From the NCBI RefSeq assembly GCF_017377395.1, contig NZ_CP061800.1, forward strand, positions 2,542,001 through 2,606,000: a stretch of DNA of 64,000 bases. Reading direction: 5' to 3'. Within the stretch, counting starts at the first letter, position 1; each line of letters begins with the position of its first letter. The notes under the pieces were generated by a model. It made no database searches and was not told the origin of the DNA. It saw nothing but the letters and a program-made list of their open reading frames with translations. The position numbers and the translations under genes are program-made. This document shows positions 27,856 through 36,808 of this stretch, piece by piece. Source of the DNA: Desulfonema magnum. Lineage in GTDB: Bacteria; Desulfobacterota; Desulfobacteria; Desulfobacterales; 4be13.

Positions 27856-29872
27856 TATCCTGGTCGTTGATGATGAGCCTGTGGTCATCGAAACGATCAG
27901 AAAAGCGTTGAAATATGAGGGGTATGAGATACTTTCAGCCTGTAACGGGGAAGCAGGATTGCGGTTATATTTCGAACATCAGCCCATCCTGGTGGTCCTG
28001 GATCTGAGGATGCCTGTAATGAATGGCTTACAGTTCCTGGACCGCATAAAATTAAAACCTTTGGATCCCTTGTCAGTTATTGTTCTGACCGGTCACGGCT
28101 CTGATGATGAAATTGAGCAGTGTTTCAGAAAGGGGGTGGGCGCTTTTATCAGAAAACCTTTCAATATTTATGAATTTATCGGGCAGGTCAGAAACTGTAT
28201 TGCGTTAAAAGAGGCAGAGAATGCACTGAAGAAGAGCGAAGGACAGCTTGCAGCAACGCTGAAGAGCATAGGAAACGGTGTGATCACCACCGATTTGCAG
28301 GGTAAGATCGTCATGATGAATGACGTGGCTGAAAAACTGACTGGCTGGAATCATGCCCAAGGCCGAAGTATTCAGGAAGTATTCAGAATTATTAATAAGG
28401 AACCATGCGAGAATATTGAAAACCCGGTAAACAGAGCATTGGAAGAAGGAGCCATAACCAGGCTGGCTGATAACAGGCTTCTTATAAGCAAAGATGGGAG
28501 GGAAATTCCTGTTTCTGGCAGTTGTTCACTTGTAAAATTGTCTGATGGTGAGATTATCGGGGCTGTTCTTGTTTTTCAGGATATCTCTGAAAAGAAAAGA
28601 CGTGAAGAAATATTTCAACTGGAAATATCCAGAGCCAAATACCTGTGTGATCTTGCCATGGAGCCGCAGCTTCCTGCAATGGAAAGGGTTTGCGCCAATA
28701 TCAGGTATATCCCCGCCTGGCACATCAGCGGCGATGTCCTGGAAGTATTGGAACTGGATGAGAAAAGGCTTCTCATTTTCCTGGCAGATGTCACTGGCCA
28801 CGGAATTCCCGCGGCCATTACGGCCAGTACTTTAAAAATGCTGTTTCAGGAAATATCTGAAACAGAAACCGAACCAGCAGTCATATGCACGCATTTGAAC
28901 CGGACCATGGGCCGGATCATTTTACCGGACGATATCATTGCCGCATTCTGCTCGCTGATTGACCTGGAATCCATGAACATTACCTATTGCCTTTGCGGCG
29001 TTCCGTCTCCCGTCATTCTCCGAAATCATGAAAAAATCCGGCTCAGACCCACCGGAATGCCGCTCGGGGTTTTCGAAAATCAGCTTATCGCCAGCAAAAC
29101 CATGGACTTGGAAAACGGAGACATGTTTATGGCTTTCACGGACGGAATCAGCGAAGTCAGATCCGAAAATGGCAAAGTTTTCAGATTCAAAGGCGTGGAA
29201 GAAGCACTCGAAAAAAATGCCAGCGATATCCACGTCCTGACAGACGCCATTGTAACAGAGGCTCGTCTGTTCCAAAAAAAGCAGAATTTTCGGGATGATG
29301 TCATTATCCTGGCTCTTTGTTTCTTTGACGGGAAAAAAAATATTCCCCAAAGGCCGTGGAATCGGTTCAACGCACCTGAAAAGGACATTTTCAGGATAAG
29401 AACCAGATATATGGACATTGATGACCTGAGTAAGTATTATATGAAATATATCACGGAGAAATTTCAGGTTTCACATGAATGTGTCGCCAAGTTGAGACCA
29501 GCGTTTTTTGAAATGCTGGTCAACGCGGTCGAGCATGGGAATCTGGAGATGACAGACTTAAAGAAAAACCTGGATTTTCTCGACGTTGAAAGATATGAGG
29601 AAATTTTCAGAAATCGAAAGATATCAAATAAATATGGTGAAAAGCTGATTCAAATCGAATGCATATGCGAAGGGAACCAGCTAACAATTTCGATAGAAGA
29701 CGACGGGAGCGGATTTCATCCTGATACGATTCCCGATCCGACCCGTGAAGACCGTTTGTCAGAACCGTTTGGCAGAGGCATTGCCATTGCAAGGAAAAAC
29801 GCGGATCAGATTTCCTATAACAACAGAGGAAACAAGGTCAGCCTGGTGTTCAACATCGGATTTTATAACTAG
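27806..29872 (+). CDS. Receiver-PAS-PP2C (SpoIIE/RsbU-type) phosphatase fused to an anti-sigma-factor-like ATPase
   Basis: 688 residues. Receiver (15-140; VVDDEPV, LDLRMPVMNG, RKPF), PAS (about 145-265), a PP2C/SpoIIE phosphatase (about 280-510; ISGDVLEV, ADVTGHGIPAA, AFTDGISE, FRDDVIIL) and an RsbW/HATPase_c domain (about 545-685; FFEMLVNAVEHGN, DDGSGF, GRGIAIAR). PP2C metal-binding Asp residues appear as GDV, ADVTGHG and DGI; the first is usually 'GDY'. This layout belongs to partner-switching systems in which phosphorylation of the receiver sets phosphatase and kinase action on an STAS-type antagonist. No STAS protein is encoded nearby. Confidence 0.9.
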   Translation: MSDNKSQIINQKSKIPRILVVDDEPVVIETIRKALKYEGYEILSACNGEAGLRLYFEHQPILVVLDLRMPVMNGLQFLDRIKLKPLDPLSVIVLTGHGSDDEIEQCFRKGVGAFIRKPFNIYEFIGQVRNCIALKEAENALKKSEGQLAATLKSIGNGVITTDLQGKIVMMNDVAEKLTGWNHAQGRSIQEVFRIINKEPCENIENPVNRALEEGAITRLADNRLLISKDGREIPVSGSCSLVKLSDGEIIGAVLVFQDISEKKRREEIFQLEISRAKYLCDLAMEPQLPAMERVCANIRYIPAWHISGDVLEVLELDEKRLLIFLADVTGHGIPAAITASTLKMLFQEISETETEPAVICTHLNRTMGRIILPDDIIAAFCSLIDLESMNITYCLCGVPSPVILRNHEKIRLRPTGMPLGVFENQLIASKTMDLENGDMFMAFTDGISEVRSENGKVFRFKGVEEALEKNASDIHVLTDAIVTEARLFQKKQNFRDDVIILALCFFDGKKNIPQRPWNRFNAPEKDIFRIRTRYMDIDDLSKYYMKYITEKFQVSHECVAKLRPAFFEMLVNAVEHGNLEMTDLKKNLDFLDVERYEEIFRNRKISNKYGEKLIQIECICEGNQLTISIEDDGSGFHPDTIPDPTREDRLSEPFGRGIAIARKNADQISYNNRGNKVSLVFNIGFYN

Positions 29873-30185
29873 AAGTGTCAGGTGAGGCTGATTTTAAAAT
29901 ATAACCATCTTTTGCGGGACGGGGTTTGCAGCTCATTTTTGCGGGACGGGGTTTGCAACCCCGTCCGAAACGTTTTTTTCAGCCTCCCTGTAAAAGCATA
30001 TGTATTTTTATGCACTTAAATTTGGTGTATTATTTAAAGGGGTTGTTTTTTTACTTTAACTAACTTTTATATGAAAAAGTGTTAGGTGTTAAGTGTTAAG
30101 TGTTAGGAAAAACTATTAAATTTTCATATCTCCTTGTGACCCGAGCGTCATGACCGTTTATGTGGCTGCACGCTTCATCGCCGGC
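29873..30185. repeat. GGGACGGGGTTTGC hairpin repeats and family F repeat before ffh
   Basis: At 29912-29968 GCGGGACGGGGTTTGCA occurs twice and pairs with CAACCCCGTCCG; relatives lie at 60549-60650. At 30069-30165 a family F unit (TATGAAAAAGTGTTAGG, heptamers GTTAAGT, AACT...TTTCATAT, CTTGTGACC, CGTCATGACCGTTTAT) occurs; others are at 36165-36418 and 61586-61698. Confidence 0.7.
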
Positions 30186-30200
30186 TGAATACTATTTTGC

Positions 30201-30236
30201 TTGACATACCATTATTAAAATATTAATTTCAAGGTT
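30201..30236 (+). promoter_or_regulatory. Candidate sigma-70 promoter for ffh operon
   Basis: TTGACA begins near 30201 and is followed after 15-17 nt by AT-rich hexamers (TATTAA/TAATTT), about 40 nt before the ffh ATG. The -35 is perfect, the -10 is weak. Confidence 0.45.
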
Positions 30237-30270
30237 TTAATATACAGATACATAATAAATTGGTGTTTTT

Positions 30271-31602
30271 ATGTTTGATAATCTGAGTAACAGGCTTGAT
30301 TCCGTATTTAAAAAGCTCAAAGGACATGGCAAATTAACGGAAAAAAATATTGAGGACGGGCTAAAAGAAGTTCGAATGGCACTTCTTGAAGCAGATGTTC
30401 ACTATAAGGTTGTAAAAAAATTTATTGGTGATATAAAGGAACGGTCCCTGGGCCAGGAAGTCACAAAAAGTCTGACACCGGGTCAGCAGGTCATCAAGAT
30501 CGTGAACGATGAACTGACAAAACTCATGGGAGACAGCCATGAGGAACTGAAACTTTCAGGCACTCTGCCCATACCGGTGATGCTGGTCGGTTTGCAGGGT
30601 TCGGGTAAAACCACAACAGCAGGGAAATTAGCTGTTCTTCTGAGAAAAAGGGGCAGAAAGCCCTATCTGGTCCCGGCTGATGTTTATCGTCCCGCGGCAA
30701 TTGACCAACTGAAAAAACTGGGTGTCCAACTGGATGTTCCGGTGTTTCCGTCTGATGCAAAAGCGGACCCGGTTCAGATTTGTCAGAAAGCCCTTGTCGC
30801 AGGCCAAAAGGAAGGATGTGACACCCTGCTGATTGATACGGCAGGACGCCTGCATGTAGATGAGGAACTTATGTCCGAGCTTTGCCGTATCCGGGATAAG
30901 GTGAAGCCGTCCGACATCCTTCTTGTGGCCGACGCGATGACGGGTCAGGATGCTGTGAATATTGCAAAGTCTTTTAATGACACCCTTGATATCGGCGGGG
31001 TTATTCTGACCAAGATGGATGGTGACGCGCGGGGCGGGGCAGCCCTTTCCATCAAGTCTGTAACTGGCAAACCCATAAAATTTATCGGGGTGGGGGAAAA
31101 ACTGAATGAGCTGGAGCCGTTTCATCCGGACAGAATGGCTTCAAGCATTCTGGGAATGGGAGATGTTCTTACTTTTATTGAAAAAGCCCAGTCTGTCGTA
31201 GATGAAGAAAAAGCAGCGGAACTTGAAAAAAAGCTGAGGAAGAGCCAGTTCACATTGGAAGATTTTCGAGATCAGATGGTCCAGATCCGTAAGATGGGTT
31301 CGCTTACGGATCTGATTAATATGATTCCCGGTTTTAGTAAAAACAAGCAACTGAAAAATTTGGAAGTTGATGAACACGAGCTTGTCAGAATTGAAGCCAT
31401 CATCAATTCCATGACACCGCTTGAACGGCGCCAACATACCATCATAAACGGAAGCAGGCGCAAGCGGATTGCCAGAGGAAGCGGCACCAGTGTGCAGGAT
31501 GTGAACAGGCTGCTTAAAAATTACACTCAGGTAATGAAAATGATCAAAAAAATCAGTAAGGGCGGTATGCGCGGATTTGGCCGGGGCATGTTGCCTTTTT
31601 GA
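30271..31602 (+). CDS. ffh: Signal recognition particle protein Ffh
   Basis: 443 residues, normal length. N domain, GTPase G domain (GLQGSGKTTTAGKLA, DTAGRLHVDEELM, TKMDGDARGG) and a methionine-rich M domain ending GGMRGFGRGMLPF. Binds 4.5S RNA and signal sequences and delivers ribosomes to FtsY. First gene of the conserved RNA/translation operon; the 4.5S RNA gene itself is not in the window. Confidence 0.97.
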   Translation: MFDNLSNRLDSVFKKLKGHGKLTEKNIEDGLKEVRMALLEADVHYKVVKKFIGDIKERSLGQEVTKSLTPGQQVIKIVNDELTKLMGDSHEELKLSGTLPIPVMLVGLQGSGKTTTAGKLAVLLRKRGRKPYLVPADVYRPAAIDQLKKLGVQLDVPVFPSDAKADPVQICQKALVAGQKEGCDTLLIDTAGRLHVDEELMSELCRIRDKVKPSDILLVADAMTGQDAVNIAKSFNDTLDIGGVILTKMDGDARGGAALSIKSVTGKPIKFIGVGEKLNELEPFHPDRMASSILGMGDVLTFIEKAQSVVDEEKAAELEKKLRKSQFTLEDFRDQMVQIRKMGSLTDLINMIPGFSKNKQLKNLEVDEHELVRIEAIINSMTPLERRQHTIINGSRRKRIARGSGTSVQDVNRLLKNYTQVMKMIKKISKGGMRGFGRGMLPF

Positions 31603-31609
31603 GAAAAAA

Positions 31610-31648
31610 TATAAAACCGGGTTTTAAAAAAAACTTGGTTTTTTTATT
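31610..31648 (+). terminator. Hairpin between ffh and rpsP
   Basis: AAAACCGGGTTTT followed by AACTTGGTTTTTTTA can fold with a terminal T run. It is terminator-like but lies inside the operon, so it may only attenuate. Confidence 0.4.
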
Positions 31649-31662
31649 AAAAGGAGATATAA

Positions 31663-31911
31663 ATGGTTAAAATCAGATTGGCCAGACATGGCGCAAAAAA
31701 GAGACCTTTTTACCGGATTGTTGTTGCGGACAGTGAGTGCCGACGGGATGGAAGATTTATCGAAATTGTAGGTACTTATAATCCGCTATTGGACCCGGCT
31801 GAGGTTTCATTGAAGCAGGAACGTATAAAATACTGGGTGGACCAGGGGGCGCTCCCTACAAATACGGTAAAAAATCTTTTGAAAAAAGAAGGTTTTATGA
31901 AATCCGCCTAG
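31663..31911 (+). CDS. rpsP: 30S ribosomal protein S16
   Basis: 82 residues, typical. [24 protein letters not shown] is reduced here to its key start [16 protein letters not shown]; ends with the [12 protein letters not shown] segment. AAGGAGATAT precedes the ATG. Second gene of the ffh-rpsP-khpA-rimM-trmD order. Confidence 0.98.
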   Translation: MVKIRLARHGAKKRPFYRIVVADSECRRDGRFIEIVGTYNPLLDPAEVSLKQERIKYWVDQGALPTNTVKNLLKKEGFMKSA

Positions 31912-31928
31912 TTGCTGAAAAATTCATC

Positions 31929-31951
31929 TTGTTCCCGGACCCCGGGAACAA
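31929..31951. other. Perfect 10-bp-stem hairpin after rpsP
   Basis: TTGTTCCCGG, a 3-nt loop and CCGGGAACAA form a strong palindrome followed by A7 rather than T. It could block exonucleases or pause polymerase between rpsP and khpA. Confidence 0.5.
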
Positions 31952-32030
31952 AAAAAGTGTTTTTTTAAAAGAATGTGTTTTTTTTACCCCATGGTAATTC
32001 TCAACAGCCAACAAAGGAGGCGGTGGAGCT

Positions 32031-32261
32031 ATGAAAGATCTGATCAAATACATTGCACAGGCATTAGTTGACAAACCTGAGGAGGTATCGGTTGCAGAGG
32101 TAGAAGGAAACCAGACATCTGTATTGGAATTAAAGGTGGCAAAAGAGGATCTGGGGAAAGTCATCGGAAAGCAGGGCCGGACCGCCAGGGCCATGCGCAC
32201 TATATTAAGCGCCGCTTCCGCCAAGGTGAAAAAACGCACAGTGCTTGAGATTCTTGAGTGA
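32031..32261 (+). CDS. khpA: KH-domain RNA-binding protein KhpA
   Basis: 76 residues. Single type II KH domain with the GKQG loop in [27 protein letters not shown] lies upstream of the ATG. Formerly UPF0109; always between rpsP and rimM in this operon type. Binds RNA, with a role in growth and division in other bacteria. Confidence 0.95.
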   Translation: MKDLIKYIAQALVDKPEEVSVAEVEGNQTSVLELKVAKEDLGKVIGKQGRTARAMRTILSAASAKVKKRTVLEILE

Positions 32262-32265
32262 TTCT

Positions 32266-32775
32266 GTGAAAAAAGACGGTTTTTTTACAATCGGAAAAAT
32301 TGTGGGGTGTCATGGTGTCAAAGGAACCATGAAGGTTTATTCTTATGCTGAATCTCCGTCCGTTTTCATCCCGGGGCAGCCTATGCTGCTGAAACTTCCC
32401 GGGGGAGAAAAAAAAACATATGTTTTAAAATGGATCAGACCCCATAAACGAACGATTCTTATGTGCCTGAAAGGCATCAATGACCGCACCCGGGCCGAAC
32501 CCCTGATCCATTCCGAACTTCTCATGGAGAGGGGGGCCCTTCCTGTATTGGAAGAAGGTACTTTCTATTGGTCAGACCTTATAGGGCTTTCTGTTTTTAA
32601 AACAGATGAGACATATATCGGTCGCATTGACTCGGTTATTCAGACGGGAAGCAACGACGTATATGTTGTAAAAGAAAAAGATAATGAAATACTGGTTCCC
32701 GCACTTGAATGGGTCGTCATAGCGGTTGATCTTGAAAACAAAACAATGCGGGTCAATTTGCCCGAAGGCTTGTAA
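32266..32775 (+). CDS. rimM: 16S rRNA processing protein RimM
   Basis: About 169 residues from the GTG at 32266, 4 nt after the khpA stop; TTG codons at 32245 and 32254 in the same frame would overlap khpA and are less like the family start. FFTIGKIVGCHGVKG is the usual N-terminus. A PRC-barrel half follows (ALEWVVIAVDLENKTMRV). Assists maturation of the 30S head with S19. Confidence 0.93.
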   Translation: MKKDGFFTIGKIVGCHGVKGTMKVYSYAESPSVFIPGQPMLLKLPGGEKKTYVLKWIRPHKRTILMCLKGINDRTRAEPLIHSELLMERGALPVLEEGTFYWSDLIGLSVFKTDETYIGRIDSVIQTGSNDVYVVKEKDNEILVPALEWVVIAVDLENKTMRVNLPEGL

Positions 32776-32948
32776 TTCGTTGTCAGTTGTCCGTCGCCAG
32801 CTGCCAGTTGATGGCTGGCTGATCAGTTGAGTACCTGGCCAAAACTTTTCGCTATTTTTACGGACAGATACTTATTCGTAAAATCGCGGACAACTGGAAG
32901 CGAATAACTGAAACCCAAAAGCTGACAACTGAAAGCTGACAACTCACA
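32776..32948. repeat. TGACAACTG/CAGTTGTC repeats between rimM and trmD
   Basis: GTTGTCAGTTGTCC and, further on, GAAAGCTGACAACTGAAAGCTGACAACTC form heptamer-like and inverted units. They push trmD about 175 nt from rimM in an otherwise tight operon. Confidence 0.65.
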
Positions 32949-32950
32949 AA

Positions 32951-33739
32951 ATGAACTTTGTTGTGCTGACGATTTTTCCTGAAATGTTTATTCCGTTTTG
33001 GGAACATGGTATTATCAAAAGGGCCGTTGATCGGAGCAAGATTTCCGCTTCGACTGTAAACATCAGGGATTTCGCAGAGGGCAGGCACCATACCACCGAT
33101 GACAGGCCATATGGCGGCGGTTGCGGAATGGTAATGAAACCTGAGCCGCTTGCCGCTTCAATTCGGGCTGTCAAAAAAAAGCAGCCTTGTTCAAGGACAG
33201 TTCTGCTGACACCCCAGGGACGTGTTTTTAATCAGAAAATTGCCCGCACCCTTGCTTTATCAGAAGGGCTTATTTTTGTCTGCGGCCGATATGAAGGCGT
33301 GGATGAGCGCATCTGTGACAGTTTCATAGACGATGAAATTTCCATTGGTGATTATGTGCTGACAGGGGGGGAAGTGGCCGCCATGGTTATTATTGACGCG
33401 GTAACCCGGCTGATCCCCGGGGTTCTTGGCGGCGCGGATTCCGCGGAAAAGGATTCTTTTTCAGAGGACCTTTTAGAACATGCGCATTATACAAGACCGC
33501 GAACATTCGAAGGGACCGAGGTCCCGGAAGTACTCCTGTCCGGCAACCATAAGGAAATTGAGAAATGGCGGCTTGAAATGTCGCTGATTCGGACATTCCT
33601 CAAACGTCCGGATTTGCTAAAAAACAGACCTGTGAACACACAGGAAATGGAAATTTTGGAAAAGTGGTGTCTTGATATCAGAAAAATCATACAAGCCCGG
33701 CAGTCTTTATCTGGCGCTGATTCATTACCCGGTAATTAA
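32951..33739 (+). CDS. trmD: tRNA (guanine-37-N1)-methyltransferase TrmD
   Basis: 262 residues. SPOUT-fold enzyme with the trefoil-knot SAM site: RYEGVDERI, SIGDYVLTGGE, VTRLIPGVLG. N-terminus MNFVVLTIFPEMF is standard. Methylates G37 to prevent frameshifting. Its last 68 bases overlap the start of the next gene. Confidence 0.97.
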   Translation: MNFVVLTIFPEMFIPFWEHGIIKRAVDRSKISASTVNIRDFAEGRHHTTDDRPYGGGCGMVMKPEPLAASIRAVKKKQPCSRTVLLTPQGRVFNQKIARTLALSEGLIFVCGRYEGVDERICDSFIDDEISIGDYVLTGGEVAAMVIIDAVTRLIPGVLGGADSAEKDSFSEDLLEHAHYTRPRTFEGTEVPEVLLSGNHKEIEKWRLEMSLIRTFLKRPDLLKNRPVNTQEMEILEKWCLDIRKIIQARQSLSGADSLPGN

Positions 33740-34277
33740 TAAGAACGGTGATGAGATTGTCTCTGCTGTGACCAACCTTGATCTGCATGACATATCAAGG
33801 GCGGCAAGAACTTACGGAGTCAAAGCCTTTTATGTGGTCACACCACTGGATGATCAGAAATCGCTTGCTGAAAAAATTGTTTCCCATTGGATCAGGGGAA
33901 CAGGCGCAACGTATAATCCCATCAGACGGGAAGCTTTGGAATTAATCCGGATCAAAGATTCGTTAGAGGATGTTACTGAGCATATCCGCAGCCAGGGAGA
34001 AGGTGAACCCAGGACAATCGTAACCTGTGCCAGAACGCATCAGGGAAGCATCAGCTATGACAGATTTCGCGAAATGCTGAATAACGGGGGGCCGTGTCTT
34101 TTAATTTTTGGCACAGCCTGGGGGCTTTCGGAAGATTTTATTTCCAAGGCCGATTATGTGCTTGACTCTGTCAGGGGACAGACAGATTATAATCACCTGT
34201 CAGTTCGTTCTGCGGCATCTATTATATTGGACAGATTATTCAGAGTTGAAACTCGAAACTCGAAACTCGAAACTTGA
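33672..34277 (+). CDS. RNA methyltransferase-like protein (COG4752 type)
   Basis: 201 residues from a TTG inside the trmD end; the conserved start corresponds to SLYLALIHYPV at residue 11, so the exact start is uncertain. SAVTNLDLHDISRAARTYGV, TCARTHQGSISY and LIFGTAWGLSEDF fit the SAM-dependent RNA methyltransferase family found between trmD and rplS in deltaproteobacteria. The last ten residues ([10 protein letters not shown]) are encoded by the heptamer tract that follows, so the original C-terminus has been replaced or extended by repeat DNA. Confidence 0.85.
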   Translation: MISEKSYKPGSLYLALIHYPVINKNGDEIVSAVTNLDLHDISRAARTYGVKAFYVVTPLDDQKSLAEKIVSHWIRGTGATYNPIRREALELIRIKDSLEDVTEHIRSQGEGEPRTIVTCARTHQGSISYDRFREMLNNGGPCLLIFGTAWGLSEDFISKADYVLDSVRGQTDYNHLSVRSAASIILDRLFRVETRNSKLET

Positions 34278-34320
34278 AACTCGAAATTTGAAACTTGAAA
34301 CTCGAAATTTGAAATTTGAA
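34247..34320. repeat. Heptamer tract (GAAACTC)n entering the upstream gene
   Basis: About ten units mixing GAAACTC, GAAACTT and GAAATTT. They supply the stop codon of the RNA methyltransferase gene and end just before the AAAGAGGAG site of rplS. Confidence 0.92.
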
Positions 34321-34340
34321 AGAGGAGTATAATAAATATT

Positions 34341-34685
34341 ATGGAATTGTTAAGACAACTGGAACAACAAAATATGAGGCTTGACATCCCCTATTTCAAA
34401 CCCGGGGATACTGTTAAGGTTCATGTTAAGATTAAGGAAGGTGAAAAGGAACGTATCCAGATTTTTCAAGGTGTTGTGATCAGCAAACGCAAAGGAATGT
34501 CAAACGCTACGTTTACTGTACGGAAGGTTTCTTATGGCGTGGGGGTTGAACGTGTCTTTTTGCTCCACTCTCCTTTGATTGACAAAATTGAAGTGGTTAC
34601 GCTGGGACGGGTCCGCCGTTCAAAGATTTATTATCTGCGTAAGCTGAGAGGAAAGGCCGCAAGGATAAAAGAACGCCGATATTAG
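34341..34685 (+). CDS. rplS: 50S ribosomal protein L19
   Basis: 114 residues. [43 protein letters not shown] and the Arg-rich tail are standard. AAAGAGGAGTATAATAAATATT precedes the ATG; the site is inherited from beyond the heptamer tract. Confidence 0.98.
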   Translation: MELLRQLEQQNMRLDIPYFKPGDTVKVHVKIKEGEKERIQIFQGVVISKRKGMSNATFTVRKVSYGVGVERVFLLHSPLIDKIEVVTLGRVRRSKIYYLRKLRGKAARIKERRY

Positions 34686-34694
34686 ATATTTTCC

Positions 34695-34812
34695 GGATGA
34701 TTTGGTGATTGGTGATTTGGGATTGGTGACTCGTTTATTTTTTAATGCAATGACAAATCACAAATCACAAATCACAAATGACCAATCACAAATGACCAAT
34801 CACAAATCCTCC
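34695..34812. repeat. Heptamer tracts GGTGATT and CACAAAT before rnhB
   Basis: A GGTGATT-type block is followed after a short spacer by (AATCACA)n mixed with AATGACC. The rnhB frame is open through the tract, but that part would be a low-complexity 'TNHKSQ' leader. Confidence 0.88.
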
Positions 34813-35439
34813 ATGACTGATCTCCGGACATTTGAAAAAAAAGCCTTGAAAAAAGGATTTTCTCTTATTGCAGGTATTGACGAGGCTGGCAGAGGACCTC
34901 TGGCAGGTCCTGTTGTTTCTGCCGCTGTTATTCTTCCTGTTTCTTTTCCTGTTGGCGAGATAACTGACTCAAAAAAATTAACCCCGAAAAAACGGGCTGA
35001 TCTTTACGAAAAAATTTATCTTCATGCGATTTCTGTCGGAATTGGGATTGTTGACCCCCTGGAGATAGATCGCATAAATATCCTTCAGGCCTCACTTCTT
35101 TCTATGGCCATGTCAGTTGACAATCTTAAGCCCCGGCCGGATTACCTTCTTATTGACGGCACTTTTGGCATTTCGTCAGATTTGCCCCAGGAACCAATAC
35201 CTCACGGTGATTCTCTTTCGATTTCTGTTGCTTCGGCATCCATTGTTGCCAAGGTTACCCGGGACAGACTTATGGAACAGTATCATCAGGATTACCCGGA
35301 ATTCGGGTTCCCCAGGCACAAAGGGTATCCCACCAAAGCCCATAAGGAGGCCATCAGAAAATTCGGGTGCTGTCCCATTCACAGACGCAGTTTCAAAGGG
35401 GTGAAAGAATATGCTGAACAGGAGTCAGTTATTCGGTAA
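34813..35439 (+). CDS. rnhB: Ribonuclease HII
   Basis: 208 residues from the ATG at 34813. Earlier in-frame starts (34702, 34750) lie in the heptamer tract and add no family sequence, though the chosen ATG has no clear ribosome binding site, so the tract may have displaced it. Catalytic DEAGRG at the N-terminus, LLIDGTF, and VAKVTRDRLM supply the acidic residues. Cleaves RNA-DNA hybrids and single misincorporated ribonucleotides. Overlaps the next gene by 29 nt. Confidence 0.93.
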   Translation: MTDLRTFEKKALKKGFSLIAGIDEAGRGPLAGPVVSAAVILPVSFPVGEITDSKKLTPKKRADLYEKIYLHAISVGIGIVDPLEIDRINILQASLLSMAMSVDNLKPRPDYLLIDGTFGISSDLPQEPIPHGDSLSISVASASIVAKVTRDRLMEQYHQDYPEFGFPRHKGYPTKAHKEAIRKFGCCPIHRRSFKGVKEYAEQESVIR

Positions 35440-35782
35440 AAAAAGTGAATCTGTCGCGGCCGCACATCTTTTAAAAAACGGTTACAGAATTTTGGAACAG
35501 AATTATCATACAAACCGGGGCGAAATTGACATTATTGCAAAAGAGGGGGATACGATTGTCTTTGTGGAAGTCAAAGCCAGACGGTCGGATCACTTCGGAA
35601 ACCCCAAATGGGCAGTAACCCCCAAAAAACAGACAAAAATTTCCATGGCGGCCCTGGATTATCTTAAAACCACAAATCAGAGTAACACAAAAGCAAGGTT
35701 TGACGTGGTGGCGATACGTTCAAAAAAAGGCGATATCAGCATTGAGATCATCAAAAATGCTTTTGAACTCGCTTACAGATGA
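35411..35782 (+). CDS. YraN/UPF0102-family nuclease-like protein
   Basis: 123 residues, the usual length. RGEIDIIAKEGDTIVFVEVKAR contains the D-ExK core of a Holliday-junction-resolvase-like nuclease fold. Always follows rnhB in this arrangement. Function in cells is not well established. Confidence 0.93.
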   Translation: MLNRSQLFGKKSESVAAAHLLKNGYRILEQNYHTNRGEIDIIAKEGDTIVFVEVKARRSDHFGNPKWAVTPKKQTKISMAALDYLKTTNQSNTKARFDVVAIRSKKGDISIEIIKNAFELAYR

Positions 35783-36808
35783 ACTGAGAAGACATGTCAG
35801 ATGATATGGGAAAGCCAGAATCCCGAAGACCGTGCCAAAGTGTGTGAACATCGTTGCTTCTGCCCGCCTTATCGGAATACTTCCCTCTTGCGGATATCCA
35901 TTCGCTTCCATTTCGCACTGTAAAGGATTTATCACCGGATATCCCCGTTTCTTCTGAATCACTTTTTTTTAAACTCACTTGAAAAAAACTCACCTGCTTT
36001 GATAATCGGTATTAGTTTACGATATAATTAAAAAAAATTACTCATTCAGGATAACATGGACAAAAGAAGTTGCGATTAGCTCAGAAGTGTGGCATAAAGA
36101 AGCTGGGAGGGATTTCTGACGGGCCTAAGCTGTCTTTTTATGATAAGTTTTACCGTATCTGTTTATATGAAAGTGTTAGGTGTTAGGTGTTAGGAAAAAC
36201 TATAAAACTTTCATCATTCGTTGTGACCGGCAGCTCATGGCCGTTTATATGAAAGCATCAGGTGTCATGGTGTTAGGAAAATTTCAAAACTTTCATCGTT
36301 CGTTGTGACTGGCAGGTCATGGGGGATTATCTGAAAGCGATAACTGATAAAATTCCGGTCTCACTTTCATGCTTCGTTATGATCGCAGATCATAGCGTTT
36401 ATTTGGAAGTGACAGGCAGAACAAATTAGCGATGATTTGTCTGGCTATTTTATAATAAGTCCTTGAGTGATAAAAAAACGGCTTCTCCCAACTTATAAAT
36501 GCACCTTATCCAAAGTTTGCCACAAGCACTTGGACAAAAATATTCCGGTATTCGGAAATTTCGGGGAACCGGCATTATCTGTTCCGGCGAGTATATATTC
36601 GAATATTAGCGATGGAATTTTGTTTTTTTCTGGCATAAGTATCACCGTAATTGTTCAGAATTCGGGGCGCAGCAGCCAGAACGAACAAAGGTGAAAATCT
36701 TTCCGAATATTTTCAATGCCAACCGATTTATTCCAAAGGAATTTAAGCATAATTGTCCCGGAAAAAACGACAGGCGATGACTATACTTGAAATGTTACAG
36801 GTTATATC
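35783..36808. other. 1-kb intergenic region with three family F repeat units
   Basis: 35783-36160 has no convincing gene. From about 36165 to 36418 lie three degenerate family F units: TATGAAAGTGTTAGG, heptamer GTTAGGT, ACTTTCATC, TTCGTTGTGACCGGC, TCATGGCCGTTTAT. From 36419 to 36808 a 75-codon frame (36467-36694) exists without a ribosome binding site or recognisable product. The sequence before the next gene is AT-rich and probably holds its promoter. Confidence 0.6.

Noticed and set aside
35720..35993. Minus-strand 80-codon frames downstream of the YraN gene
   Set aside because: They overlap the YraN end and have no binding site or family signal.
36061..36150. tRNA-like GCGATTAGCTCAG
   Set aside because: The D-arm-like segment is not followed by an anticodon arm or a GGTTCAAATCC T-arm.
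36467..36694. 75-codon open frame
   Set aside because: No ribosome binding site, no recognisable domain, unusual composition.
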